Translations under genes and position numbers: made by a program | Shown: positions 26,621 to 34,553 of the stretch, piece by piece | Position numbering within the stretch: the stretch's first letter is position 1 | Layout of the letters: every line of letters begins with the position of its first letter | Assembly (NCBI GenBank): GCA_910577165.1 | Contig: CAJTLX010000013.1 | Span: 4,212 to 65,034, forward strand | Direction of reading: 5' to 3' | DNA length: 60,823 bases | Origin: an uncultured Lachnospiraceae bacterium | GTDB lineage: Bacteria; Bacillota; Clostridia; Lachnospirales; Lachnospiraceae | The notes under the pieces: generated by a model | Seen by the model: only the letters and a program-made list of their open reading frames with translations | What the model was told of the DNA's origin: nothing | Database searches by the model: none

Positions 26621-29503
26621 TTACTCATTATTGACTTCGGTCACATCTTTTATTACCAACTTTGGTAACATTTCTAACCATACCCAATGATCTCCAATAC
26701 TCGTATATGGCATCTCATAAAACACATATGCATAATATCCCTTAAGGTCTTCTGCATTTGGTACTTCAGAAAGCTTTAAGATACACTTACAGTTTACAAC
26801 CTTCCCGTCTTCACTTTCGCTTACAGAATATGGGCAAGAATAGCTCCATTCCTCACAACCACCCTTACGCCAAGAAGAATTGTAACTGTGCCACGAAGCT
26901 TGTCCAATAACATTCCCAGAAGAATTATGCCACCGGATTCCATAAACACCCCCTTCACAATTCAATGCATCAGGTTCCGCAAAACGCGCTGATAATGTTA
27001 CCTCTACTTCTGCGTCTCCCCCTTCTATATTTTGAATTACATTGTACTGTGCAGATATAGCAGTTGGTATCTCAGTATCTGTGAGACTGATAAAAGATAT
27101 TTTATATTCTCCTGTTTTACCATCATATTTCCCTATTTCCAAACAATTATCAAGCATATCCAACTCAGCCGTTACAGTTTCCCCTGTACTCAATAATGTC
27201 GCTGTAACTGTAGCTCCTCTGGAAAGGGAATCTAATGCAACTATATAGGCTTTCGTATAGTCCTCTTTTACTTCATCATTCCAGTTCCCCGGTGCCTCCA
27301 ATTCTATTTCGCCTTTTATTTCTTCTGTAAGTTCTCCACCAGAAACAATATAACTGAGAAAATCGTTTGGTCTGCGCCGTTCTCGGATATCACCTTCTAT
27401 AGAATTAGACTGCATTGCCAAAATCTCACCTGCTTCACTATGGATTACCTTAACAACAACAAAACTTTCTGGTTCTGTGCATATAACAAAATCGCCCTCA
27501 ACTCTAACATCAACCCTACTTATGACGTGTGCGGAATGAACATTTTGCAACACACCATCTTGTTTCCATTCATACGACACAATAAAATCTGGGTCTGCCA
27601 TAAAACCAGAAAAATCATCCTCTACTTGGAAATTCAGTATTGCTTTTCCTGTAACTGCCGCACCGGAAGTTGTAGATAATTTTATCTCGGAAAGACTAGC
27701 TGATAACTTTACGGATTCCAACGGCACGACAAACTTAACCGTATAATCTCCAACACTGACTTTATTTACACCAACTACAAGTGCTTTTTGTGTGCTGCTC
27801 CTATTCACACTAAGAGTAACCGTTTTGGACAAACTTTCCGCAGGCAATACAATGACTGCCTCTTTACTACCCTCCTCAAAAGATATCCCTGTTGTTTTTC
27901 CATCCAACGTGTAACTTGCAATATAATCTGGTGTCTGGCTTGGCACTGGGGTACCCGTTGGCGTTGGGGTTGGTGTACCCGTTGGAGTCGGGGTGGCTGT
28001 CAGAGTTGGGGTTGGTGTACTTGTCGGTGTCGGTGTTGACGACACCACTGGATACGACGGTGTGCCTCCACCGCTGGACGAACCGCCTGATGGTATCGTT
28101 GTCGGAACTGGTGTCGGTGCTGCACTCGGTGTTACTGTAACCTGCGCAGAATCTTCCCCTGGCTTGATGGTCTCCACTGCACCATTTACATCGGTAACAG
28201 ATACCCCATCCACCTTGCTTTCCGCAGCTAACTCTACTTTCACATTCTCGCCTTTTGTAACGGTTGTCCCTGCCGCACTGCCCGTAAGGTTCAGGCTTAC
28301 ATCCGCGTCTGCAACAATCACCAACGCCGCATCGGACGCGACCTCTGAACCTTTCGCCCCACCTTTGACCACAACGGTTGTACCATCTGCCGCCGTGCCA
28401 TCCACGGATACCTTAGCCGCCTTTTCCATGTTGATTACGGTCTTTGGTGCATTCTGTGCCGTTTCACTACCCCCTGCCTGATCCACCGTAACCGCTACAT
28501 CCGCCGCCGCATTCACTTCCAATGCCGCATCCGTCTGGATACTTGTCCCCGCAGCTTCCTCCGCCACATTCACTACAACAGCCTTCCCTGCGCGGTCTGC
28601 AAAAATACTGCCAACGATATCCACATTACCCGCCGCCTTAACATCCAGTTCCGAGAGCATACCGCCCTCCCCGACCAAGGTCAGCCTGTTTGTTTCTGCC
28701 GTCTCCCCCGGCTCGAAGACCACCTCATTTGTCCTCGCATTCCCAACAAAGACGATCCTTGCATCCGGCGCGGTCACATGGAAACGGTTCCCATACGCTT
28801 TTTCCGTAAAAGTGGATGCCTTGATCTGCTTAATGTTAATCTGCGCAAAACGCCCCGCATTCTCCACTTCCGCATTCGGCGCATCAACAACCAGTGTGCG
28901 CTGCACATAGGACTTCCTGCCAATGGTGAAGCAGATGGACTTGTCTGTTTGGATATGTATCTCTTTTACTTTACGGTTCTTTAGTGCAAGCCCCAACTGG
29001 TACTGTGAGCGTGCAACCGCATACCCCTCCGTATCGCTGACAACATCAATCTTTACCCAGTCCGTCATTGCAGTCGCGTAGCTTGCGGTTACTGCCTCCT
29101 CCGCAACATACCCATTCGCTTTCCTTGCCGCCTTCCATGCATTCAAATCTTTCGTGTTTGCAAAGGCAAGCGCGCGGATTTCAAAACTCCCCGCATACAC
29201 CGGGTAGACATACCCCCACCTTGACGAGGATACCCCCGCAGTGTTCGTCTTGGCATTGATTTCCCACCATACAACCCCCGTGGACTTGCCTTTCCCCCGC
29301 TCGGTCGCAATAATATCCGGGTCGAAATTGAATACTTCCCCGACCTTGATGGTGTTCCCTTCTGGTAACTTCTTAACCCCTAACTCTGTGATTGGGTTCT
29401 TTGTGGCGGCAAAAGCCGTGGCTACTGGTGCTGCAGGCGCAAGAAGCGCAAGAAGCAGTACCATGGCAAGCAGATATGCCAGCCTTTTCTTCACTCTGTC
29501 CAT
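26621..29503 (-). CDS. Large secreted/surface protein with Thr-Pro linker
   Basis: 960 residues starting MDRVKKRLAYLLAMVLLLAL. This ATG is chosen because AGGAAGGAG precedes it by 9 nt. A signal peptide ends near AFA. The N-terminal part (about 25-150) is Ig-like (VVWWEINAKTN, GSFEIRALAF). Residues 190-440 are repetitive and beta-rich with many Val/Ala/Asp, possibly a beta-helix. A TPTPTSTPTPTLTATPTPTG linker lies at about 480-530. The C-terminal 430 residues are beta-sandwich-like with an acidic tail. No LPXTG motif or transmembrane anchor is visible, so retention is unclear. Base composition changes after the linker: the 5' half is GC-rich, the 3' half AT-rich, which suggests a mosaic gene. 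Confidence 0.75.
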   Translation of the reverse strand: MDRVKKRLAYLLAMVLLLALLAPAAPVATAFAATKNPITELGVKKLPEGNTIKVGEVFNFDPDIIATERGKGKSTGVVWWEINAKTNTAGVSSSRWGYVYPVYAGSFEIRALAFANTKDLNAWKAARKANGYVAEEAVTASYATAMTDWVKIDVVSDTEGYAVARSQYQLGLALKNRKVKEIHIQTDKSICFTIGRKSYVQRTLVVDAPNAEVENAGRFAQINIKQIKASTFTEKAYGNRFHVTAPDARIVFVGNARTNEVVFEPGETAETNRLTLVGEGGMLSELDVKAAGNVDIVGSIFADRAGKAVVVNVAEEAAGTSIQTDAALEVNAAADVAVTVDQAGGSETAQNAPKTVINMEKAAKVSVDGTAADGTTVVVKGGAKGSEVASDAALVIVADADVSLNLTGSAAGTTVTKGENVKVELAAESKVDGVSVTDVNGAVETIKPGEDSAQVTVTPSAAPTPVPTTIPSGGSSSGGGTPSYPVVSSTPTPTSTPTPTLTATPTPTGTPTPTPTGTPVPSQTPDYIASYTLDGKTTGISFEEGSKEAVIVLPAESLSKTVTLSVNRSSTQKALVVGVNKVSVGDYTVKFVVPLESVKLSASLSEIKLSTTSGAAVTGKAILNFQVEDDFSGFMADPDFIVSYEWKQDGVLQNVHSAHVISRVDVRVEGDFVICTEPESFVVVKVIHSEAGEILAMQSNSIEGDIRERRRPNDFLSYIVSGGELTEEIKGEIELEAPGNWNDEVKEDYTKAYIVALDSLSRGATVTATLLSTGETVTAELDMLDNCLEIGKYDGKTGEYKISFISLTDTEIPTAISAQYNVIQNIEGGDAEVEVTLSARFAEPDALNCEGGVYGIRWHNSSGNVIGQASWHSYNSSWRKGGCEEWSYSCPYSVSESEDGKVVNCKCILKLSEVPNAEDLKGYYAYVFYEMPYTSIGDHWVWLEMLPKLVIKDVTEVNNE

Positions 29504-29559
29504 GAACTTGTTCTCCTTCCTAAATCCCAAGATGGTCTGCGCACGCGTCCGCGCACAGC

Positions 29560-29960
29560 CGAATTCTCCCCGCAGTGCTGCCCCGTCCCTGTGACAGCGG
29601 CTTCATCTTATGCCTGCGGGATTCTTTTTTCCTCCTTTCCCCCCGTTGCCTGTGGGGGCATATTCTCCGGGATTCGAAGCAAAACAAAAGACTACGGGTT
29701 TTTGTGTACAACAAAGAAAACCGCAGCCTTTTCAAACTCCGATTCCTCACTTAGAGAACCCACCAGTTGGTCGGATACCCCAACCAGTGAGTCTCTTTGC
29801 GAGAAATCAAGAACGAGGTGTCAGTATGCATCACACACACAAACACCCCGCTGATATAATGAAGGTTTTCAACTCCGTCTGCTTGCACACGAAAAAAGAA
29901 TTGCAATAAAACCGCAACTACGCTATAATAACTGTGTGTATCGCAGACATTGTCTGTATT
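29560..29960 (-). promoter_or_regulatory. Structured leader of the surface protein gene
   Basis: The minus-strand sequence before the surface gene can form several hairpins. AGAGACTCACTGGTTGG pairs with CCAACTGGTGGGTTCTCT, with GGTATCCG in the loop (29752-29796, containing the octamer). AAAAGGCTGCGG pairs with CCCGTAGTCTTTT through two G-U pairs (about 29685-29737). A CCCCC/GGGGG pair lies nearer the gene (about 29640-29665). The G-U pairs hold only in minus-strand RNA, which supports an RNA leader. No known riboswitch class was recognised. Confidence 0.5.
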
Positions 29961-29991
29961 GTGTGGTAATATAGCTACCATCCCTTGCCCG

Positions 29992-30018
29992 GTGCTGCGC
30001 CAACAGTGCCGGGTGGTA
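29992..30018 (+). other. Hairpin that is only stable as plus-strand RNA
   Basis: CCCGGTGCTG and CAGTGCCGGG close over CGCCAA. Two of ten pairs are G-U in plus-strand RNA and would be A/C mismatches in minus-strand RNA. No plus-strand gene lies close by. Confidence 0.4.
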
Positions 30019-30147
30019 CACCTGAAATGTCCTTGACTCTCATCCCCATTATACCAACCTTTACACTATTTAGCAAGCATCTTTTTTTCACTTTCCGACA
30101 AATTCATATCAACTTAGCCGTTTATCAAAAAAGATACCAGTATACAG

Positions 30148-30179
30148 ACAGGACAGCCCCCTTCTAAGGGCTGTCCTGT
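30148..30179. terminator. Perfect 12-bp hairpin, possible terminator
   Basis: ACAGGACAGCCC and GGGCTGTCCTGT flank an 8-nt loop. Only a short T stretch (GGCTTTTGG) follows on +. It could mark the end of the DUF262 operon transcript on -, but no T-run follows directly there. Confidence 0.5.
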
Positions 30180-30316
30180 GGCTTTTGGTTGATACTTCCC
30201 GGATAAAAATATGCAGAATTACAGGCATATACCATGTAAACGCGGAATACGTGAGGTACTTTAGCAACTATGCCTTTCACCTTCCACATGGAGGGTATTC
30301 TGACTATCGTAATGGG

Positions 30317-30528
30317 CTGTCTTAAAATACTATAAAGATACCCCAAAGCCCTATGTTTGAAGTGACTGGGGAAGTTTCACTGTCTGTCTTGAAATATTAT
30401 GGGGATACCCCAAACCCTTGCGCTCATCCACCTGTTCCAGAATACTACAGGGATACCCCAAAACCCTGCGCTCATCCACCTGTTCCAGAATACTACAGGG
30501 ATACCCAGAACCTTACAGACATTACGAC
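30317..30528 (+). repeat. 48-bp tandem repeats, each carrying GATACCC
   Basis: Three full units begin at 30384, 30432 and 30480 (CTGTCTTGAAATATTATG or CTGTTCCAGAATACTACAG starts) with exact 48-bp spacing. A diverged fourth unit starts near 30317 and is separated by an extra 20 nt. Each has the octamer, or its 7-mer in the last unit, about 20 nt from the unit start. The units do not form a gene on either strand. Confidence 0.85.
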
Positions 30529-30608
30529 TGCACCTCTTTTAATACCCCTGAATCCCCCGGATACAACGCTAATGCCGCCCCACTTCCTTCTACAATACCA
30601 GACAGCAC

Positions 30609-31685
30609 TCATCCCTCTTCCCCATCGGACTCAGCCGCTGCATCACGGTTCGCCACCCCTTCCTCGGGGAAATTCTCCGGGAACTGCGCCCTCACATACC
30701 CCGCAAGCTCCCGCAGCCGTGTTTCCACATTCACCATCTTCACATTGCCACTGCCGGATGCCGCATTATAGCCCTCTGTGCAGCCCCCTTCAAAGAAACC
30801 TTCCACGCACCTGCCATAATCTTCTGCGGATACCCCACACCCCATCGCATCCACCGCGACATACATGACCACTGGCGCATTATTCTTCCGCAGGAACTTA
30901 TATTCCCTTGAGCCAAATGCCCCATCCAGATACCCCACAACACCCTCTAAAAGTTCCATCTTCTCCTGCGCATAATCATCCCTGACTTCCCCGGCAAACC
31001 GCACGCATTCCGCCGCGCTCGCCGTGACCTTAATCTTAAAATCCCCGTAATGCAGGTCTTCCAGCAGCATCGCCGCCGTCAGCAGGATCAGGAAATCATC
31101 CTCCCGCCGCAGCTGCGCAATGGTCAGGTTTAGCGACTTCTGGAAAAAATCATGTGCCGCCAGACGGTTAAAGAATGCTGCAAGCGATACCCCCAATACC
31201 GGTCTTGCCTGCTGTATTTTTGACAGCGGCGTACCGGAGTTCAACCTTGCAAAGGTTTCCTCGATTTCCTCGTCCGTGCAGTCCTCCAACTGGTAACTCG
31301 TGAACCGATACCCCAAAATGGCAGACTTCACATCCTCCGCAAGCTCCGAGAACTTCTTCAGCGCAATCTTGTAGGCTACCCCATCCAAGACAACATCTGG
31401 GGTCTTTGGGTGCAAGGTGAAGCCATCCTGACAGAAATGGAATACCGTACTGAGCCTCTGCAGCCCATCCAGTACCGACAGCACCGTGCTGCCTTCCTTC
31501 TGCACTTTGCTGAAATACAGGTTTGGGATGATGAAGTCTGCCAGCATCGAATGGATCAGCAGGCTCTGCTGCAGGTTGTTCCACTGTCCGGCGGCACGCT
31601 GCACCGGGTTTCCCAAATCCAGCGTACCGCCCTCATGGTATTTCATCAATGTCTTTACCCCAACGGGCAGCGAACTCTTCCTCAA
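30609..31685 (-). CDS. DUF262 (GmrSD-like N-terminal) protein
   Basis: 358 residues from a TTG at 31685 (reads as MRKSSLPVGVKTLMKYHEGG), 7 nt after AAGGGGGG. It has the DUF262 signature: NPVQRAAGQWNNLQQSLLIH, IIPNLYFSK, VLDGLQRLSTVFHF (DGxQR), and ETFARLNSGTPLSKIQQARP. DUF262 is the N-terminal domain of GmrSD-type modification-dependent nucleases and also occurs alone. The DUF1524 HNH domain is absent, so a nuclease role cannot be inferred. It begins 33 nt after the stop of the upstream gene and is probably co-transcribed. Two octamers fall in its frame as Gly-Val-Ser and Gly-Tyr codons. Confidence 0.85.
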   Translation of the reverse strand: MRKSSLPVGVKTLMKYHEGGTLDLGNPVQRAAGQWNNLQQSLLIHSMLADFIIPNLYFSKVQKEGSTVLSVLDGLQRLSTVFHFCQDGFTLHPKTPDVVLDGVAYKIALKKFSELAEDVKSAILGYRFTSYQLEDCTDEEIEETFARLNSGTPLSKIQQARPVLGVSLAAFFNRLAAHDFFQKSLNLTIAQLRREDDFLILLTAAMLLEDLHYGDFKIKVTASAAECVRFAGEVRDDYAQEKMELLEGVVGYLDGAFGSREYKFLRKNNAPVVMYVAVDAMGCGVSAEDYGRCVEGFFEGGCTEGYNAASGSGNVKMVNVETRLRELAGYVRAQFPENFPEEGVANRDAAAESDGEEG

Positions 31686-31718
31686 CGGCAGTCCCCCCTT
31701 ACGTGGGAGGATGCAGGC

Positions 31719-32231
31719 TTATTCGATCCCATCCTCTTCTACCCCTTCCTCATCCCCGCCTTCCATGTTGCTGCTGGAACTGCCCATGTTGCCGAAACTG
31801 CCCATGCCGCCAAAACCGTTGTTGCATGGGAATGCGCCAAACAGGTCCCCTTGCTCTTCCATCCGAGTCACCCACTGGTTCTCTGCCCTGCTCGCCCGGT
31901 TATCTGCCCCAAAGAAATACGGCTTCCCCGGCTTTACCCCAAGGATTGCCTTCTCCTTTGTGACAATCTGGCAGTCCAGCATTGAGAGGTCAACGCAGCC
32001 CCTTTCCAACGCTTCCTGCTGGATGTCAAGCAGCTGGTCTGCCGGGAGGTTGCCTACCGTAAAATTCTTCGGGTATACACAAAAAACTAATGCGTTTGCC
32101 CCCACACCATCCACCGCACGCTCCATCGTCCGGCGTGCCTTTCCGTTCCATACCCCCGACTTTTCCGCGTAAGCCACAATCCTGTCCACAACCTCCAATA
32201 CCCCATCTGCCCTTAAGACCCTGATTCCCAT
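31719..32231 (-). CDS. Unknown protein upstream of DUF262
   Basis: 170 residues starting MGIRVLRADGVLEVVDRIVA, with GGAGGG about 8 nt upstream. The core (VWNGKARRTMERAVDGVGAN, then LVFCVYPKNFTVGNLPADQL) is not a domain I recognise. The C terminus is low-complexity, first Gly/Asn/Met/Ser-rich (NNGFGGMGSFGNMGSSSSNM) and then strongly acidic, which suggests a flexible tail for protein contacts. First gene of a likely two-gene operon with DUF262. Confidence 0.6.
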   Translation of the reverse strand: MGIRVLRADGVLEVVDRIVAYAEKSGVWNGKARRTMERAVDGVGANALVFCVYPKNFTVGNLPADQLLDIQQEALERGCVDLSMLDCQIVTKEKAILGVKPGKPYFFGADNRASRAENQWVTRMEEQGDLFGAFPCNNGFGGMGSFGNMGSSSSNMEGGDEEGVEEDGIE

Positions 32232-32315
32232 TTTCATTCCCTCCATGAATTTTTTATTGGTGCCACGACTGGCAACTGGCGGGCTGGGGGATACCCACGC
32301 TCCGCCGCTGTCCTA

Positions 32316-32344
32316 TCTATCGCTCTGAATGTCCAAAATGTCAA
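32316..32344 (-). promoter_or_regulatory. Promoter of the DUF262 operon
   Basis: On the minus strand TTGACA and GATAGA are 17 nt apart, about 85 nt before the start at 32231. The -10 is weak. Confidence 0.5.
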
Positions 32345-32414
32345 GTTATTTTTGATGAAATATTGAATTTTTCTCTGATTTGTGGGGAATGGAGGGGGGA
32401 TGGGGAAGTTGCGG

Positions 32415-32446
32415 GCAATATAACATCCCCCATCCACAATGTTATA
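32415..32446. other. AT-rich hairpin downstream of the viroplasmin-domain gene
   Basis: AATATAACAT and ATGTTATATT flank a C-rich 12-nt loop. Lies about 85 nt after the stop at 32530 and may act as a weak terminator for that gene. Confidence 0.4.
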
Positions 32447-32529
32447 TTATATACCCTTTCTTCAATTCCTGCTGCAGGATGCTATTCTTCCTCCAAGGCT
32501 CATACTGTGCTGCCTTACTGGAAATGCAA

Positions 32530-32724
32530 TCACTGATGCCATTTCCGGTCTTCCTGCACGCGTCCCAACTTCTGGTTATACCAATCATCTGCCTCCCGTC
32601 TGTTGGTAAAACCACGGAATTCCGCCCCTGGATAACCATCTACTTGTTCTTTACACTCATCCCACGACTCGAATATCCCTGTAGTCCTCCCACGTCTGAC
32701 TGCATAATACTTTTTCTTTGCCAT
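32530..32724 (-). CDS. Viroplasmin/RNase H1 N-terminal domain protein
   Basis: 64 residues starting MAKKKYYAVRRGRTTGIFES, with AGGAGG at 8 nt. The sequence KYYAVRRGRTTGIFESWDEC, then KEQVDGYPGAEFRGFTNRRE, matches the caulimovirus viroplasmin domain found at the N terminus of RNase H1, where it binds RNA-DNA hybrids or dsRNA. No catalytic RNase H domain follows, so this is a stand-alone nucleic-acid-binding module. A decayed second copy lies 220 nt upstream (32948-33055). Confidence 0.85.
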   Translation of the reverse strand: MAKKKYYAVRRGRTTGIFESWDECKEQVDGYPGAEFRGFTNRREADDWYNQKLGRVQEDRKWHQ

Positions 32725-32902
32725 TTGGCATTCCTCCTTTCACATAACCCATAATAAACTGAACTTCATCATTTTCTGGTTTCCATTCCCCAACATATAC
32801 ATATAATTCATCTCCGCTGTAAACTGAAACACGATATAATCTCCTACAGTTCCTCCCTGTCTGCAAAATTCCACTGCTACATAACCCATAACTAACTGCC
32901 AT
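32725..32902 (-). CDS. Doubtful small reading frame before the viroplasmin gene
   Basis: A frame of 81 codons (32657-32902, starting MAVSYGLCSSGILQTGRNCR) overlaps the viroplasmin gene in another frame. Its part YRVSVYSGDELYVYVGEWKP, then ENDEVQFIMGYVKG, looks protein-like, but the overlapping end does not. It may be a decayed small gene ending near the viroplasmin start. Only the non-overlapping part is given here. Confidence 0.25.
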
Positions 32903-32947
32903 GCCCCCTTATGAAGATACCCCTATCCTGTCTGTTGGGGAAAATAA

Positions 32948-33055
32948 ACTATGGGACTCTGCCTTTGGATAACCCTCTATACTCATCCCATGAATCGAAT
33001 ACATTCGCAATCTCCTCACGTCTGATCCCATAATCCTTATTCTTCGCCGCCCGAC
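32948..33055 (-). pseudogene. Decayed second copy of the viroplasmin-domain gene
   Basis: The minus strand reads AKNKDYGIRREEIANVFDSW, then DEYRGLSKGRVP and a stop. This aligns with AKKKYYAVRRGRTTGIFESW, DECKEQVDGYPG of the intact gene. The start codon and the second half of the domain are gone. It shows tandem duplication and decay at this spot. Confidence 0.65.
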
Positions 33056-33661
33056 AACCCCCATAAAAATATACATAAAAAGACCAATCTATTATCAATT
33101 CTTACCTATCCCTCCAGCTACCATAATCCATCTTAAATGTAAACTTATACATCACATACAATCTACAAGAATTTATTCAAGATCCCATGGTATTCGTTAG
33201 TCTTAATCAACCTCCAACGAAACACCATAGATAATCCTAGGATGCGATTATCCTCTTGTTCTCTACCTTCTAACCATTCCCCTGCCTCTACGATACATCG
33301 TTAATCCCAGCTGTCATCTGACAAACATCGAATCTGGCAGGCTACCATCCCCTATCCTCAAAAATTAACAGGATGCCATTCTTATTTCTCATCCATCCCC
33401 CGGAGGGAACTACCCTTACAGGAAAAGCCCTGTCACCTATATTACTTTCCCGGAGGGGTTCTGCCACTTTCCACAACCCCTTTCTTGGAACCGCAGGATA
33501 CCCCAATTGCACCCAACCTGTCTGACACTGACATCACATACCCACTGACTAGAAAAGAAAACAGCCTCTCCCAAAAAAAGATACCCCATATTCTTGCTTC
33601 TACAACATCCAGATATCTACTCCAGCCTGAAAAGTTATCGAAATATAATTTCCCCCAATAG
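33056..33661. repeat. Gene-free stretch ending in a dispersed accessory module
   Basis: 33056-33400 holds no gene I can support and is C/T-rich on +. From about 33412 a module starts that recurs near 34.97-35.2 kb: AACTACCCTTACAGG, GCAGGATACCCCAATTGC, CATACCCACTGACTAG and CTCCCAAAAAAAGATACCC, in the same order. Confidence 0.55.
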
Positions 33662-33692
33662 AAAAAGGATGCTGCCCGCAATGGCAACATCC
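33662..33692 (-). terminator. Terminator after the PD-(D/E)XK gene
   Basis: On the minus strand GGATGTTGCC and GGGCAGCATCC close over a short loop, followed by TTTTT. Lies 42 nt after the stop at 33735. Confidence 0.85.
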
Positions 33693-33734
33693 CTATCAAC
33701 TTTTATCTTATCCCCTACCTCCCCCGGCTTGCCC

Positions 33735-34553
33735 TTATACGCGTGCCAGCTTCTCCCGTTCGACAATGGCTTTTACCTCATCTACCCCCTTATTTGCACA
33801 CAGGGCAATCTGCTCTATGGTAAAACCATTCTCATACATACGGACGATCATCCCCGTTATCCCTTTTTCCATGCCCTGCGCCATGCCCTGCTCCATGCCC
33901 TGCTCAAACTTCTCCTGATCCCGCATCAACAATGTCATATATTCATGCCTCCATTCCCGGTTCTGCTTTGCCCTCTTTACCGCCTCATCCAGCCTCATCA
34001 CGAAGGAATCCTTCGATTTCTTCCCGCCTACATAGTTTAGGAATTCCCTTAACTCTTTGCTGACATCCTTCTTCGTCCCCTCTGCATTCAGAAAAATCTT
34101 TGCCGTATCATCCCCAAGCAGGAGCTTCCTGTCCTCCATGCAGCAGTTCCGGAAGGTATAGATATGTCTACCCTTACCAAACAGGTCAAACGGGCAGATA
34201 AAAATAATAAAACTCTTCTTCAGTTTTGTATACGACTCCCCCTTATCAATCATCTCCAGATCCATCACGGACTGATAATACCTCGTCCTCTTTGGCAGTT
34301 CCTTTGTATCAACAACCTGCATCTCAATATCATACACAGTCCCTGTACCATCCACCACATACAGATCCAGACGGATGCTCTTTGCATCCATATCCACGCT
34401 GATGCTTTTCTGCGCCACCGGGAACTCCACATGGTCAATCTCCATATCTGGGAATATCCGCTGGAGCAGTCCCTGACATAATTCTGGGTCGCGCATTACC
34501 TTCCCAAACAGGAAATCGTTTGAAATCCCCAACCCTTCCCATATTTTCTGCAT
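33735..34553 (-). CDS. Rpn/PD-(D/E)XK nuclease family protein
   Basis: 272 residues starting MQKIWEGLGISNDFLFGKVM. GAGGAAGGG lies 6 nt before this ATG; an ATG nine codons earlier is possible. The family blocks are DFLFGKVMRDPELCQGLL, then the catalytic PD-(D/E)XK core SIRLDLYVVDGTGTVYDIEM followed by QVVDTKELPKRTRYYQSVMD. The C terminus has the repeat GMEQGMAQGMEKG and an IEQIALCANKGVDEVKAIVE helix-turn-helix-like end. Rpn proteins are DNA endonucleases that promote recA-independent recombination, and the GMxxG repeats in such genes vary in number. It is probably a selfish or defence-linked gene. A terminator follows. Confidence 0.88.
   Translation of the reverse strand: MQKIWEGLGISNDFLFGKVMRDPELCQGLLQRIFPDMEIDHVEFPVAQKSISVDMDAKSIRLDLYVVDGTGTVYDIEMQVVDTKELPKRTRYYQSVMDLEMIDKGESYTKLKKSFIIFICPFDLFGKGRHIYTFRNCCMEDRKLLLGDDTAKIFLNAEGTKKDVSKELREFLNYVGGKKSKDSFVMRLDEAVKRAKQNREWRHEYMTLLMRDQEKFEQGMEQGMAQGMEKGITGMIVRMYENGFTIEQIALCANKGVDEVKAIVEREKLARV

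Noticed and set aside
27993..28481. Plus-strand frame of 162 codons opposite the surface protein
   Set aside because: It is the mirror of repetitive coding sequence on the minus strand and has no ribosome binding site.
30384..30528. CRISPR-like array at the 48-bp repeats
   Set aside because: The units are contiguous and similar along their length, so there are no unique spacers.
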